DNA of 64,000 nt from Marthasterias glacialis (Eukaryota > Echinodermata > Asteroidea > Forcipulatida > Asteriidae). The stretch spans positions 21,462,559 through 21,526,558 of the forward strand of contig OU452222.1 in NCBI GenBank assembly GCA_911728455.2, given 5' to 3'. This document shows positions 44,201 through 56,879 of the stretch, piece after piece. A model generated the notes under the pieces. The model was not told the DNA's origin. It saw only the letters and a program-made list of their open reading frames with translations, and ran no database searches. Made by a program: the position numbers and the translations under genes. Position 1 is the first letter of the stretch. Each line of letters starts with the position of its first letter.

Positions 44201-46610
44201 ACACACAAAAATTACATTTTTTCTAGGTCAAGTAGTTTGTTTTGGCAAATATATCCTTCTTAATAGAAATTGGTGGACTATCCTGCAATAAGAAAAAAAA
44301 TACATCCAGCCATGGAATCCAATCTATTACTAATACCGGTAGAATCCACAATTCCAATGGACATTTCCAATTTACCCCGGTATTATTTAGAAGACGGCCG
44401 TATGCACATTCAACTGCATGTAAATCTGTGCTAGGGAAATATGTTCTACTCATGCATGCATAGACAGTGCACATCCATGTAGACTGAGCTGTGTTTGTGG
44501 GACTTTGCTTCAATACTAACAAGATACTTTGACAAGGATTAGTCCGATAAATCTTTTCAATTCGCCTCTTTTCATATCCACTTTGAAACCAGATAATAAA
44601 ATGAATTCCTACACACTTCCAGCAATCCAACCTTACTTGCAAAACATGTGTTTATCTGTCCCAAATAGTTCACCACAATAGCACGGCATGCACCTTTACA
44701 ATATACCACAGAAGGCTCTTCTAAATCCAGGGAACATTATTGAATTAGCCAAGCTGCATGCTCTACCTCTGCAACGAGGACAGCCTTGTGTTTGTGTGTT
44801 TTTATTATGGAAGTTGACCAGACATGGTAAGAAATCACAGTCAATGGCAACTGTATATTACCCATCAACCCTGACTGTCAACAGTTCAGCTATGAGAGTC
44901 CGAGGCCAGACACGGTAGTCTAGTCGTTTACGCAGCTGGTGGATAGCTACCTCCTGTAACAAGGAAAGAAATAGCACACTCGCCTATTCCATGAATATGC
45001 ACAAAACGTAAGAACAGCGTAATTGGACACACTGTATAGGTAGGATTAATTAACACAAACATGGATGGCCCATTGAAATGCACTTGACAGGACTGTTAAT
45101 TTGTAACAACCAACATCTTTCCCTGACACTCACGACTGTACACCGACACCCTGCTCTAACTGCATCCACACACACTGGTCAGAGAAATGATACAGTTGCA
45201 CAGAGATTAGGAGGCCATGGTTACATCGCTGGATTACAGATTTATATCTGACCCCAATCCACATCCAAATCCCATTACTTATCCCTCCCCCCTTCTTTGG
45301 ATGAAGGCAAACCTCCCTCCGGGTGTACATCAAATCTCTTTCTCTGGGCAAACAATGTAAATTATTTGTTTTAGAAGAATACATTCGTTCATAATCTATG
45401 GACCAAAATTCAGCATTCTTATCCCTTGCATATTTTTATGCTTTTTATAACATGAGATTCTAAATAGAATTGGAGGGAGGGGGGGTCAGTCAGTCACCTC
45501 TTTCTAACAAGTAAAAGGCAGTTCAAGTGTGCCTGAACAAAAAAACTCACAAAAATGTATTTGTACTTTCAAATATTGACATTTGGATGTTATCAATGAT
45601 GCATCACTCCCAGTGTTTGTTTAGCGCAATTTGAATTTTTATTTCATTTTTATGCAAACCCTGTGGGCAAAACAGGCTGGGGGTCGTCTCACCCATGCCA
45701 CTCACCCCCCCCCCTTCCCAAATCCCACAAGGCCCTATAGACTATGTAACCTGTGATGTCACATGTTTACAAAAGAGCCACAGAGCCTGGACTTCCTGCA
45801 GGATGATAGTACACAACCCAATGGTAGAAAACATCAAATATTATATGTTAATATTTATGGAGATCGCACCGTCTGATTTTTTTATAAACTTTTCATATCT
45901 CAAAACTGGTTCAGCTGTTTATTTTTATAACTCTTGAATTCATGTGGAAACTATATCACAAAATTTCCAATTTTAACCAGTACAGTAACTTGCCTGCCAC
46001 AAATGCCCTGGAATGTACAAGGTCACTCATTTTGTACATGAAGGTTACATGGTCTTTACCATACGGTAACATTGTGAAAGAGGATCTTCTCATCTCCACA
46101 TGGTGAATCTCAGTGTCTACAAGCTTTGGTCAATGCCATTATTCCTATTTTCCCATGGACTTCTAAGTCACAGAAATTGCACAACGTTTGTGTGTCTGTG
46201 ATATCCATTTATGGAGTCCATCATTAACAGTTCGCCAAACCATTTATTCACACTCAAGGACGAGTCCTTCTCAATAAAAAAATAATAATAAAAAACCAAA
46301 CTAAATACGGTTTCCACATCGGAATTAAGACTGTGTATCTGTGATTCACTTTCTTAACGTTGGTTTGTTGATGAGATTGGGGGGTTATTTTTGGCAATGG
46401 TTTGAGAAGGAAAAACAAAATGAAGGTTATTAGTTAATATCTCATGGACTGTAATCTCATTAGTGATAATCTTGATTATTCTGGGGGTGAATTATAATTT
46501 TAAAAAGTTTGTATTTGGAAATAAATAAAAGATACTAAACTAACGTTTATCACACTGTGGCAAGTTCAATCAAGGTATTTCTAATTCTTGCGTCATCAAA
46601 AGAAACCAGT
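44201..46610. other. Upstream DNA, no supported gene
   Basis: A 139-codon minus-strand ORF at 44223-44642 is the longest here but has no recognisable motif or splice sites and is probably chance. A C10 run is at 45705-45714. Otherwise unremarkable. Confidence 0.4.
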
Positions 46611-46778
46611 GCCTAATTTCATAGAGATGGTTAAGCACAAAAAGTAGCTAAGCACAACAAGGATATGCTTACCAGAAGAAGACTACCAGCCAAAACAATA
46701 TGTCACATATGCACCATCTGACCGGTATCCTGCTTATTTGTGCTAAGCAGAGAATTGTTGACAATCTCTATGACACTA
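46611..46778. repeat. Family C repeat, copy 1
   Basis: It opens TAATTTCATAGAGATGGTTA, then AAGCACAAAAAGTAGCTAAG and ATATGCTTACCAG. It closes GTGCTAAGCAGAGAATTG and CAATCTCTATGACA. The ends are imperfect inverted repeats. The inner words TTAGCAC and ACCAGCCAAAA recur in five other copies. Confidence 0.7.
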
Positions 46779-46980
46779 AGCCCCCCCCCTTGTGTTTTCT
46801 TTCAACCTTGGTTTGGTTTGGTTTGTGATCTGGAGGAAACATGATGAGACACCGACATCATGAGCTGATTCGAAAGCACCAAGCATATCAAGGAATTAGC
46901 CATTTTAATATAGTGTCATTTTGCCCTCTAAGAAGTGATAACTTGGCACAAAACCATATGAATCATGGCATGTGATCTGA

Positions 46981-47125
46981 AAATGTGATACTTTGAAATT
47001 AATACAAATTTAGCGTTTACACAGAAACAAGTCAACATTTTGCACTGGACACATTGCGTTCCTAAAATGAGATACTTTGAAACTGATACAAAATTTAATA
47101 TTCATAAAGAAATAAGTCAAACTTG
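46981..47125. repeat. Imperfect direct repeat, two units
   Basis: AAATGTGATACTTTGAAATT (46981) is repeated as AAATGAGATACTTTGAAACT (47065). Similarity continues for about 60 bases at an offset of 84 bases, through AGAAACAAGTCAA and AGAAATAAGTCAA. It is a local duplication. Confidence 0.7.
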
Positions 47126-48004
47126 TAGCTACTTTGTACTAAGGTTAGCTCTTTTGAAAACAGGTCGATTCAAACTAATGTACTCTTTCAAATAAATGTT
47201 GTGACCATCCTTATGAGCAAATGTAATAGGGGCCTACATGTATCTTGAATACATTATTTCTTAATCTGACCTCAAAATACTATTTTTCTCAACATTCTTA
47301 AAATAATAGATTGGTCCCAGTGACATCTGGAGCCAGCTACAATAAAACTGTCATGTATTTAGGTAAATTCCCTCGTTGAGGTTACCAGACATTTCCTGTC
47401 TGAAAGGCTTGTAAATTTAGTACATAAATTTGTCCAACCAATCAAGAGAGTATCAAAACCCAAACCAGAAATTAAAACTGCTTCAATTTTGCCACCAAAG
47501 AGGTCGCATCATTTGAATCAATAGACCATGTCCATATAAAGTTTCCAAATGTGTCTACACTTGTTTTAAGTATGTATTATCCGTGATATTGCACTTTGAG
47601 ATTTCTACTTTTTTTTAATGCCTTGAACCAAAGAGTTTTTATCTCCTCAGTCAAAGTGCCGCATTTTACTCCCATCAGATGGTGAGTGGGTGCCAGCTCA
47701 GGCACAGCAGGGACGTGGCCCACCAACTCCTCCTCCTCAACAAGCCTGGACAAGAAGCCGTCAGCATTCTTTAAGTGAAATCCTGTTTCTCTTATTTCTT
47801 GTGGTCCATGCAGGCTCTGTCCCCTTGTCCCTCTCCATTATCCTCCCCTGATTTGATCAAAATTACTGGCCACCCCTGCTGAGTTTTCAACCCAAAGCCT
47901 CTTTATGTACTCTCTTCATTTGAAATTCTTCCCCCTCTGGTTAAGTTTCTAATTTTTGTTCTTTCCGTTCTTCCTCGGGAGTTTCGACGACTTCTTCTAC
48001 AAAG

Positions 48005-48008
<4 letters not shown>

Positions 48009-48038
<30 letters not shown>
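48009..48038. repeat. (TG)15 microsatellite
   Basis: Fifteen perfect TG dinucleotides. Confidence 0.95.
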
Positions 48039-48041
<3 letters not shown>

Positions 48042-49599
48042 GATTGCCGTGGGCTTTATAAGGTATGTCCCAAACATGGGTTTGACTAGTTCTGTGACAC
48101 AGCAGGTAGGCCGATCGGCCAGTACAACAATTACCACACAGCTGGACTGATTCTCTTACAAAACTCGATTACACAAACACGGCAATAAAAAAAAAATCCA
48201 TCTTTTCCTGCCTTATTTGTTTTTCTTTGTGAAAGTTTCTACCCGAAACCTTCTTGATGAACTTTTCATCATCGTATAAAATCTTTGAATTTCCATAAGG
48301 CAAAATAATGTCATAATCTTTTCTCCCTCAAGATGTAATTGCAACATTTATGAAGGTAAATGTTTATGGAATAAGAAACGGAGCCCCTAACTTAATACTC
48401 ATCTGTATGTATTTATACATGATTGTGCATTTGAAAATTAAATGACCATCATACATTACTACAACACTTTAGAAGTCCATTTTGTGCAAAGAGTTTGCAT
48501 TTAGATGCGTCTCCATTACCAAACATCAGTCTAATTATTTATTCATAATTTTTGTTATATTCCACGGTCAAATCCCCAAAGATTATCCTACTGCAAACAA
48601 AAGTTCAACACTACTTTTCACAAGTATTACTATTTCTGTACAGTTTTTGAGGGCAGAATTTCACCATACGATATCCAACATATTAAATTTGTTAAAAATT
48701 CTTCAGACTTACTTTATATTCATTCATTTTTTATACAGAACAATCTGTCTTTGAAAGTATTTATTTGTGGTTGTGCACCATAAAATTTACCATGAAATAC
48801 CAGCAGCTTCAAAAATCTTCCAACAAATGTTCACGCCTATTTTTAACCTATCACACTGTTCTTTCCATTAGGTATTTTGAAGGCAAATCTTTACCGCAGA
48901 ATATCCCAACCAAACATGCCTTATTTGAATTAAATTCTTGACAATGCTTCAAACCTACATGTAACAAGTATATCTTACAGTCTTTAGAGAACTACTTTCC
49001 CCCAAAGCATAGTGGAGAAATGGTTATGTCTCAAAGGGCAAAACCATGTACGATTAACTCATTTTCAATAGCTTCATAGAAAACCCAAACAAGAAGAGGG
49101 TGGAAAAATTTAAGACAATACTAGACAGTGTGTAATTGCAAGACCGATCCCAGCGGGACTTCCAATAGCAATTGAACTAAACTGTGGGAAAATTTACACC
49201 CTGTAGCCCCAAAATAAAAGGAACAAAAAAGAGACCCCAACCAGGTGGAACACCAGCCCCAAAGGTAAGGTCACTGACATCACGTTTGAATTATAGACCA
49301 CAGGGTCTGGGATCATTTCATAGTTAGCAACATCTATCTTGCTGGGTTTTTTTTTAGTTTTTTTAAATATTTTTTTTTTTTTTTTCTTCTGTTCATTGGT
49401 TAAGGCTGTTGATTCAAAATGTATTCAAAACTCTTAATGAGAAGTGAAGCTTCATAAAAGGTATATACAATCTTGGGGGGAAAAAAAACAAATCACAGTT
49501 CACTTTCTTGGTGAATAGGACTATCTATATAAACCACTAGATGGGACATTTACACCAAAACTCTTCAAAAAACACTCATTATATCTACTACTAAGAAGT

Positions 49600-49760
49600 G
49601 GCCTTATTTCGTAAAGTTTTTAAGCATGAACAATTCCTCAGCACAGAAAAATCTGGCTGTGCAGGTTACCAGCTAAAATACAATGTATCCATACCAACCG
49701 GTTTCCTGCTAATTTTGCTCAGCAGAAAATATTTGCTAAGCACTATTTTTCTACAAGAGT
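49600..49760. repeat. Family C repeat, copy 2
   Basis: It contains GCCTTATTTCGTAAAG at the left end, CTCAGCACAGAAAAATCTGG and GTTACCAGCTAAAAT inside, and TTTGCTAAGCACTATTTTTC at the right end. The word order is as in copies 4 to 6. Confidence 0.7.
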
Positions 49761-50458
49761 CGTCAGGGAACCAGACTAGAACGTACATACCTCAAGTCAT
49801 TGTGCACAATTTGTGATACACGATGTGGAATAACAGAATAGAAAATGGCCACCCACAATTCAAATGCATTCATCAATCGCATTTGCAACCTTTATCATTT
49901 TCATTGCTCCTCCCCCTTCCTCATGACTAATTAAAGCCTATAATATACATGTACATTTTATACACTTCATGCAGTCTTTGTTTACTCAACATGATATCTG
50001 CCCAAGAGACAAAATGTTAAACTTTGTCCCCTATTAAGACTCCCAACTCAGGAGGTTTTGTTTTATGAAACTATCTAAACTTTGTCCCCAATTAATGTAG
50101 ACAGGATGCAGAAACGCAAAGCTTCAAAGGGTCATGGTAAATGAATGGATGGAAGTTAAGAGTGTAGTAGTCATGTATTTTCGACACCACTGATTCTGGC
50201 CTTAATTTCTCAAACGATGACCTCTATTTTGAACATCTAGGCTTTTGTTGCCCCTGACATAATTCTAAATAGACTTTCCTATGCTGTTATGGAAGTTCCC
50301 ATGTACTCATGAAATGCGAACTATTCCCTTCTAAAATCTTTCATGTCTTCAGTCTTTATTACAAAGGAAGTCTACTTGCACCACATGATGTTTGTTACTT
50401 TTACAAAATGGGGAATGCTCTTTCTTTCAGGTAGGTAGCTGAATATGTGTTGAGGATG

Positions 50459-50640
50459 GCACACTGCAAAAACTTTGGTGTTACATTGATTCTTTCTAGT
50501 TTCTATATGTGACAACACCATTTTATCAACATTTGTAGCGTTGGTAAAAATTAACACCGTGGTGGTGTTGTCATGTATAGGCCCTAGATACCAAGAAATA
50601 CCAAACAAATCAATTTAATCCCACAGTTTTTGCAGTGCGT
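50459..50640. repeat. MITE-like element E with nested inverted repeats
   Basis: A perfect 13-bp terminal inverted repeat, CACTGCAAAAACT (50462-50474) and AGTTTTTGCAGTG (50625-50637), encloses a second inner pair, ATGTGACAACACCA and TGGTGTTGTCATGT. The element is about 180 bp with no coding capacity. A similar CACTGCAAAAACT end is common among short animal elements, as far as I recall. Confidence 0.75.
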
Positions 50641-52372
50641 TTGACAAAGCGAAGTTCAAACAGGTTAATGTAAATGCACCCAAAAGCAGAAACATTATTA
50701 TGTCAACCCCGACAATATACCAACAATTCTTTTGCTTTTCATGAGGTATGAAAATAACAGCACAGTACACAAAGTGAATCCTCTACACATCAATTCAAAA
50801 TCTTTCACCTGCACCTCCAAATGTCACGTGCAATTTTTCCTGCATAATCAACATTAAAAAAAATCAAAATCAACACTGAGATAAAACCAGGGAAATGGGC
50901 AATATACTGAGCAAACACAATCAGGTATAGATCACACTGGCAAGCAATAGCATCATTGCTGAAGAAAGCTCAATATAACACAGGTGAGGAAGAAGCTGAA
51001 AGTAATAGACCCGATGTCAATTAAGCATTCACAACTTCTCGTCGTCATTAACAATTCTGCTCACGGCTTTTTTTTTTGTTTCCTTCTTCTCTTCTTCTTC
51101 TAGAGCACTCCAACCTCAATGAATATTCATGAAGTATCTGCCCCGTTTGTCTTCACATTTGAGTGATTTATGTAAAGCTTCATCCCATCTGTCAGTTATT
51201 CTGAAGTGAGTCGCTACTGTGTTCATCATCCACCCCCCCCCCCAACCTATGCATCCGCCCATCGGCCGAGCCATCGTTTTCGTCCCGACCCAAGGAAATC
51301 TCATGCACGATTTGTACTCGTATAAGCCCTTAAGCTTTCTTCAAGTTCAGTATGATCACTACTAGACACTGTCCTACTTGTCCGCACTATGAGTAACACA
51401 ACATGGAGCATGAGCGAGGAGGAGGTTGGGGTAAGAGCTGATACAAGAGTCAGCAATGACCCAAGGGTATGGTTGGAACTACGATACTGCAATTCTCTTA
51501 TGATGTTACTGGGAACATTTTCTCAGCCGGTCTTTCCCACCCAGGCTGAGTGTGATTATCGTTTACCCAGGGAAAAAGTCTCTGTATGGGTGCGAGGATA
51601 ACTTAATGGGGTCACGAAGGGAATTATACTTGATGTGGAAGATAATCACCACGCACCAAAGGTCAGGTTTTTTTGTGTTTTTTTTTTTTTGGCCATAAGA
51701 TGCAGAGGTTTACAAATTTCACACAAACTTTGTAAAAGTTTCAAACTGCAACTCTTAAAATCCAGAAACAAATGCTCAATTTAGTGACTACATTAAAGCG
51801 TCGCCAGAAACCAGTCCAGATTTTGGACGCTTTGAACTCCATTTGGCTGGTTTTCTCATACCTGGTCCTATTATGGAAGTAAGGTGGATTTATTTTTTAT
51901 AAACTTTTACACTGATCACATCTTTCTACCTCTTGTTAGTTTTCTTCCACTTACATCATTTAAAGAATAAGCCCATCTCTATTAATAAGACAGGAATGCA
52001 GTGCAATTTCATTTGTACAACTGTTCCATTCAATTGGCATTACCAAGTATTACAGACGAGACAGCAAGAATGTCTTCAAGTAATTCCATCCAAGGCGAAG
52101 AGAAATGCTAAGATTATTACAAGAATGCCGCTCTTGCATCATCAATACCCCATGATTTATTTCCTAGAATTTCAGTTTCAGCGTAAACAGGTCATTACGA
52201 ATTGCCAGGGTAAAAAAAAAATAATAAGACGCCATACAACCCCAGACTCTTAGGCATTCTTGGTTAAGAAACCCTTACAATCTTGGAGGTAAATTACCAG
52301 CATATCTATTATTATTCAAAGAGGAAGTTACTTTTTATATTGTTTTCAGTGGTTCAAAACCATTCAAATCAG

Positions 52373-52500
52373 AAAGCTGCTTAAGAACTGCACAAGCACA
52401 AAGCGTAGCAAAGCACAACAAAATTATGCTTACCAGAATAACTTTAACAAAATTTTAAGCAATATTTTCTGCTTAAGCATCTCTATGAAATATGGCCCTG
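52373..52500. repeat. Family C repeat, copy 3
   Basis: It starts AAAGCTGCTTAAGAACTGCA and includes AAGCGTAGCAAAGCACAACA and ATTATGCTTACCAG. It ends CTGCTTAAGCATCTCTATGA followed by AATATGGCCC. The two ends pair as inverted repeats. It abuts copy 4. Confidence 0.7.
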
Positions 52501-52655
52501 CTCTGCATCAAAGTCTGCTCAGCACAGAAATGTCTTACTTAGCACAAATGGATTACCAGCCAAAATGCTATGTAATGTGCATTGCTTGTGACCTGTCCCC
52601 TGCTAATCTGTGCTTAGCTAACAAATAATTTCTGAGTGAGTTACAAGAATCCTTC
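52501..52655. repeat. Family C repeat, copy 4
   Basis: It includes CTCAGCACAGAAATGTCTTA, CTTAGCACAAATGGATTACC, AGCCAAAATGCTATGTAATG and CTAATCTGTGCTTAGCTAAC. It is adjacent to copy 3, so the pair is tandem or nested. Confidence 0.7.
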
Positions 52656-52973
52656 CTCGCTCTAGAAAAACCAAACACTGTATAGCAACAACAACCAAAC
52701 TGCTGGACTCTGGTTATGGTGGTATGCCTGATCCCATGTAAAACGTAATCAGTTTACTAGTGAAGTCCTCAGTCCAAACAGAATCAAACAAAACATGTAG
52801 ATTTTGATTTTGATGAGTTTGTGGCGGTTATTATGGTAAAGAAATCAGCAAGACACAACAGAGGGTATACCCAGGCATCGGGACTAAAGACAGGCTTAAA
52901 GGCAAATTCAATTTTGTGATGCACTCATTCTTTAATAGATAGAATCCTTAAGAAAATGGGGGGAAAAATACAA

Positions 52974-53310
52974 GTCTCTAACCTCACGTTAAAATGGTGT
53001 AAAATGTTGTTTTATTTTATAATCTTTGAGAGCGAAATTTCAAACATGACGTCATCGGATATCAACATTAAATGGGTCTGTACATTCCAAAGAAGAACTT
53101 TTGCTTCCGTGAAAAGGTTAAATTCAATGCCATTTGGATTGAATAGCATCGAAATTTAAGAATGAACCAAACAGTTCCTGTGCACAAATGTATAGGCCCA
53201 TGTATTTGAAATGTGAAGTCATCGAACATTTTTGGATTTGAACAAAATTTGCACTTGAAGAGCATCAAACACAATGGCATTTTACACCATTTTAGTGTGA
53301 GCTAAGAGAC
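52974..53310. repeat. MITE-like element D (337 bp) with long terminal inverted repeats
   Basis: The left arm has TTAAAATGGTGTAAAATG after GTCTCTAACCTCACG. The reverse complement of the right arm reads GTCTCTTAGCTCACAC, then TAAAATGGTGTAAAATG. The arms match over about 33 bases with few mismatches and continue with weaker similarity inward. There is no transposase; it would be a non-autonomous element. Confidence 0.75.
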
Positions 53311-54636
53311 GGGTAAATTTTTTCCACTTTCATAAGGCCACAATCACTTGAAAAAGGAGTACATCACAAAACTGAATTTGAACTTGGAGACAGCTCTTAA
53401 TAGGGGACTTCTTGTGAGAACTTTGTACTACATCAACAACACTATTATGCCCATTTTCAAAAGCAGAAGGAAGACATTTTTTAGACTGCGGTTTACCCAC
53501 GAACTTGATAATACAAGACTATATCATTTGACCCAAAATTTGTATTTTTAAATAATGTGATATCTTACTTTCCCACAGGGAAACAATTTCACCAAGTCTC
53601 AAATCATCAAATCATGGACTGGAATTTTGCCCGGTTAGATTTCCAACAAAAAACAGTCACCACACACACTATATTTCTTCTGAAAACCCAACTCTCCGAC
53701 TATATTAATTTGTGAATTGTCTCTTTTAGAAGTAATTCAGTGCCTGTCTGAGGGGAAACTAGCAATTAAAAGGAAATTGCCGGAAATTGGAGATGGACTA
53801 ATGATAAACACTCTCAGTATAAGAGCGAAATTCTTATCTTGTGGGACACCTTCGGTAATTGGAGAAATTTTATAATTGAAATATCATCTGATATTTAAAT
53901 TTCCGAGTAAAGAAAGGCTGTGTGAATTGAAGCACTGACCTTAGGACTTCTCTTCTTCTTTTTAAAAAAAATAAATAAATACGTAAATATTTTTTTTAAA
54001 ATCCCAGCAAACAGCTTCTCTTAAATGTACAAAATTGTAGTCATCTGAAAACTAAAGGTGTGTGATAACACCATTTAATTATCTCTCTCATGAGTTGTGA
54101 TGGTTCGGAAGAGAAACTCCAGTTTCTAAATTGCTTGTAAAGTTTCACATGTTACTTTAACTTTTGTTAAGTAATGTTTTAACTATAATGAAAGTTAAAC
54201 CTTATTCCACATTCTGTCTCTAGTGGTTAGATAGATTTACAATTAAACTCTTAACCAACCATCCTCACTATCCAAGTCCATAGGTTTGAGTATTGAGTTT
54301 GCATTCAGCTTACGGATTCCATTGGACAGCTCATAGACAAAAATAAAAAATATCTACAGAGTTAAAAGTTCAAGATGCAAGAAACAGAAGAACAATTTGA
54401 AGTTTGCTTACTTTCTTTTCACAGATCAGCCACAAATGCACCTCAGGGAATCGGTGTGTGTCTCTGTCACTATCAAGCCTTGTTCGTGAAATAAACCTGC
54501 AGAAAATTAAAGAAACAAAAAACAAAAAACAAAAAATCACTATACTGCTCGTTTAAAAAGTTGATCTATTTTCACTTCTCCACACTTTTTATCAGCTATC
54601 AACTTGTTGAGTAAAAATTAACAGACCGATAATTTT

Positions 54637-54845
54637 GATCTGGGCCCTCGTTCATAAAAGTATTTTAAAAAATGTGTTTAGCACAGAAAAATCTTGCTTA
54701 GTAGAAACGATTACCACACCAGCCAAAATGTTGTGTGTACATATTGACGCACCTGGTGCCCTGTAATTGTTTTGCTTGCCAAATGAACTTGCTCTTTTTT
54801 TTTCTTTTTTTTTTGCTCAGCAGGTTTCTGAAATTGGGCCCTGGG
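54637..54845. repeat. Family C repeat, copy 5
   Basis: It is bounded by GGGCCCTCGTTCATAAAAG at the left and TTTCTGAAATTGGGCCC at the right, an inverted pair. The interior has TTTAGCACAGAAAAATCTTG and ACCAGCCAAAATGTTGTG. A T-rich expansion (about 54792-54813) lengthens this copy. Confidence 0.75.
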
Positions 54846-55902
54846 CATGGAAAGCCCACCCATCAATACTTTTGTCTTCTCTGCCTTCACCCCATCTCAC
54901 ACCCCTCACAGATAATTTCTTGCACTTTCTTTCAAAGTTAAGCTACCTGTCTCACTTGTTTGTTTCCATCTGAAATCTATCTGCATTTAACAGTCCTCTC
55001 CTTTCACAGCTGCATGTATTTATGTTTATTGCCCAGGGTAAGGAGGACTAAAAGTTAAACATCACTATCAAATCATTTTCAATTGTTAACATCACCAGAA
55101 AGCAGATGTTGAAGGAAAAAAATTTGTCATCTGTTTTTTTGCAGGAAAACAAAATTGTTATTTCTTTCCTGAATTTGGCTACAAACAACATAATGAGGAG
55201 TGAGTTGAATCCATGTGCAATGTTTTTCCCAGGACAACAAAAATAAACCTGTTTTATTTTTTTTTAGTTTCACATAAACTGAAGACAAAACATAAAATAT
55301 GACGAAAAAACACTCATTATAGTAAGCTGGATACCATTCACGCACATCATTAGTTTTGTTTGTCACTTTCTGAAAGCTTTCCAAACATTTATTATAGGAA
55401 TACAAAATCTATAGTTTCGCCTTAATTTGTGAAATATAGCCCATACGCCTAATCCTTTCATTATTACTGAGGTTACTGATCCTAAGCGAACAACATGATC
55501 CCATGAATAAAATACACTTGCGATTTGCGGGTCTGGAAAACGTCAAAAATACAATAAGTGTAAAACATCTGAGACAGTCACAAGAATACAAAGGTTAAAA
55601 TTGATAAAAGGATGACAACAAAAATACAGTTTTATATTTTCTGCCTCGTAGCTGTCACACAATGTCAGTGTTTAGGGGGAAAAGTCAATTCAAGTTTGGT
55701 CCTGGTCGATTGCCTGGGATGAGATTTGTCTGAAATAATTTTGATCTTCAAGGAAGATGCAAATCAATTAAAAAAACACCTGTTACCTTAACATTTTTTA
55801 AATACACAAAACTTTTAGTTGTCTCCCTCTCAGAAAATACCAACAAACAAACAAACAAATGCTTAGTAATTAAATGAGGTAATTTTAGGACATTCACTTT
55901 GA

Positions 55903-56097
55903 CACCAGGGTCTTGTATCATAAAGCTGTTCAGCCAAACGAATTTGCTTCGCACAAACAAATAATGCTTAGCATAAAACAGGTTACCAGCCAAACGCCAT
56001 GTCATGTAGAATATTTGTGACTGGTTCCCTATCGATACTTGCTCAGCAGACAAATATGCTAAGCACCATTTTCTGCCTAACAGCTTCATAGAAACAG
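55903..56097. repeat. Family C repeat, copy 6
   Basis: The left end GTCTTGTATCATAAAGCTGT and the right end AACAGCTTCATAGAAAC are inverted repeats. The interior has ATGCTTAGCATAAAACAGGT, TACCAGCCAAACGCCATG and ATGCTAAGCACCATTTTC. It is the clearest full-length copy for defining the family. Confidence 0.75.
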
Positions 56098-56855
56098 ATG
56101 ATTTGCAAGAAAACATTGTCCCAAAACACAATCGTATCCATTCGGGACTCAACCACATTCTCATCTCCACCATGTAACACCCCCATTCTTACGACATCAT
56201 TTTAAAACAACTACAGGCCTTACATACTTCACACAACGTCTGCAAAAGATTAATAAGGCTTACCCACAAACAGCACACAACAAAACAATGACTAACATCA
56301 TCAGCACCAACAAACTTAATGGCTGTAATCATGGTTTGAGTGTCTCCAATCCAAACACGAGCAAATTCCACTAATTGCAGAAGCACAGGTCAAAACATAC
56401 AGGGGGGGGGGAGCAGCAAGTAACGATGTCACTAATTTCAGAGACACTTATGAGATAGATAACTATGCATAAACTCTGTCAATAATTAGTGGTCAATCAT
56501 TAAACCGAGAACTATTATTTTACACAATGGCGTAATTTCAACAACGCTGCTGTGATATGCCCCACTGGAAGGGAAGAAGAAGAAAAAAAAAAAGCCAACC
56601 AAAAACTATGAGGGTTCCAAAGGTGCTGCTGCATGATTGTGTAATTTAAGAGCTAAGTTGGGCTATCGATAAGGAACAATTAAGCAGAGATAACCGGATC
56701 ATGAAACCACTGGGTTTGTTCAAACATGGAGGCATCAGTATGAAGCTTGTTGTTTTAGGGAGGTTTAAAGCACAGGTTTAATTTGTCATGTCTACTGGAT
56801 AAACACTCTATTTGCAGAAGTAAATCAAATAAAAGACTTTGTGTAAATAACTATT

Positions 56856-56879
56856 AAAAAAAAAAAAAAAAAAAAAAAA
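56856..56879. repeat. Poly(A) run, 24 bases
   Basis: Uninterrupted A24. Confidence 0.9.

Noticed and set aside
44223-44642. Minus-strand ORF of 139 codons
   Set aside because: No motif, no splice sites or promoter signals, and AT-rich random-looking composition; within the range expected by chance for a 64-kb window.
55748-56173. Minus-strand ORF of 141 codons
   Set aside because: It runs across a family C repeat and has no recognisable protein character.
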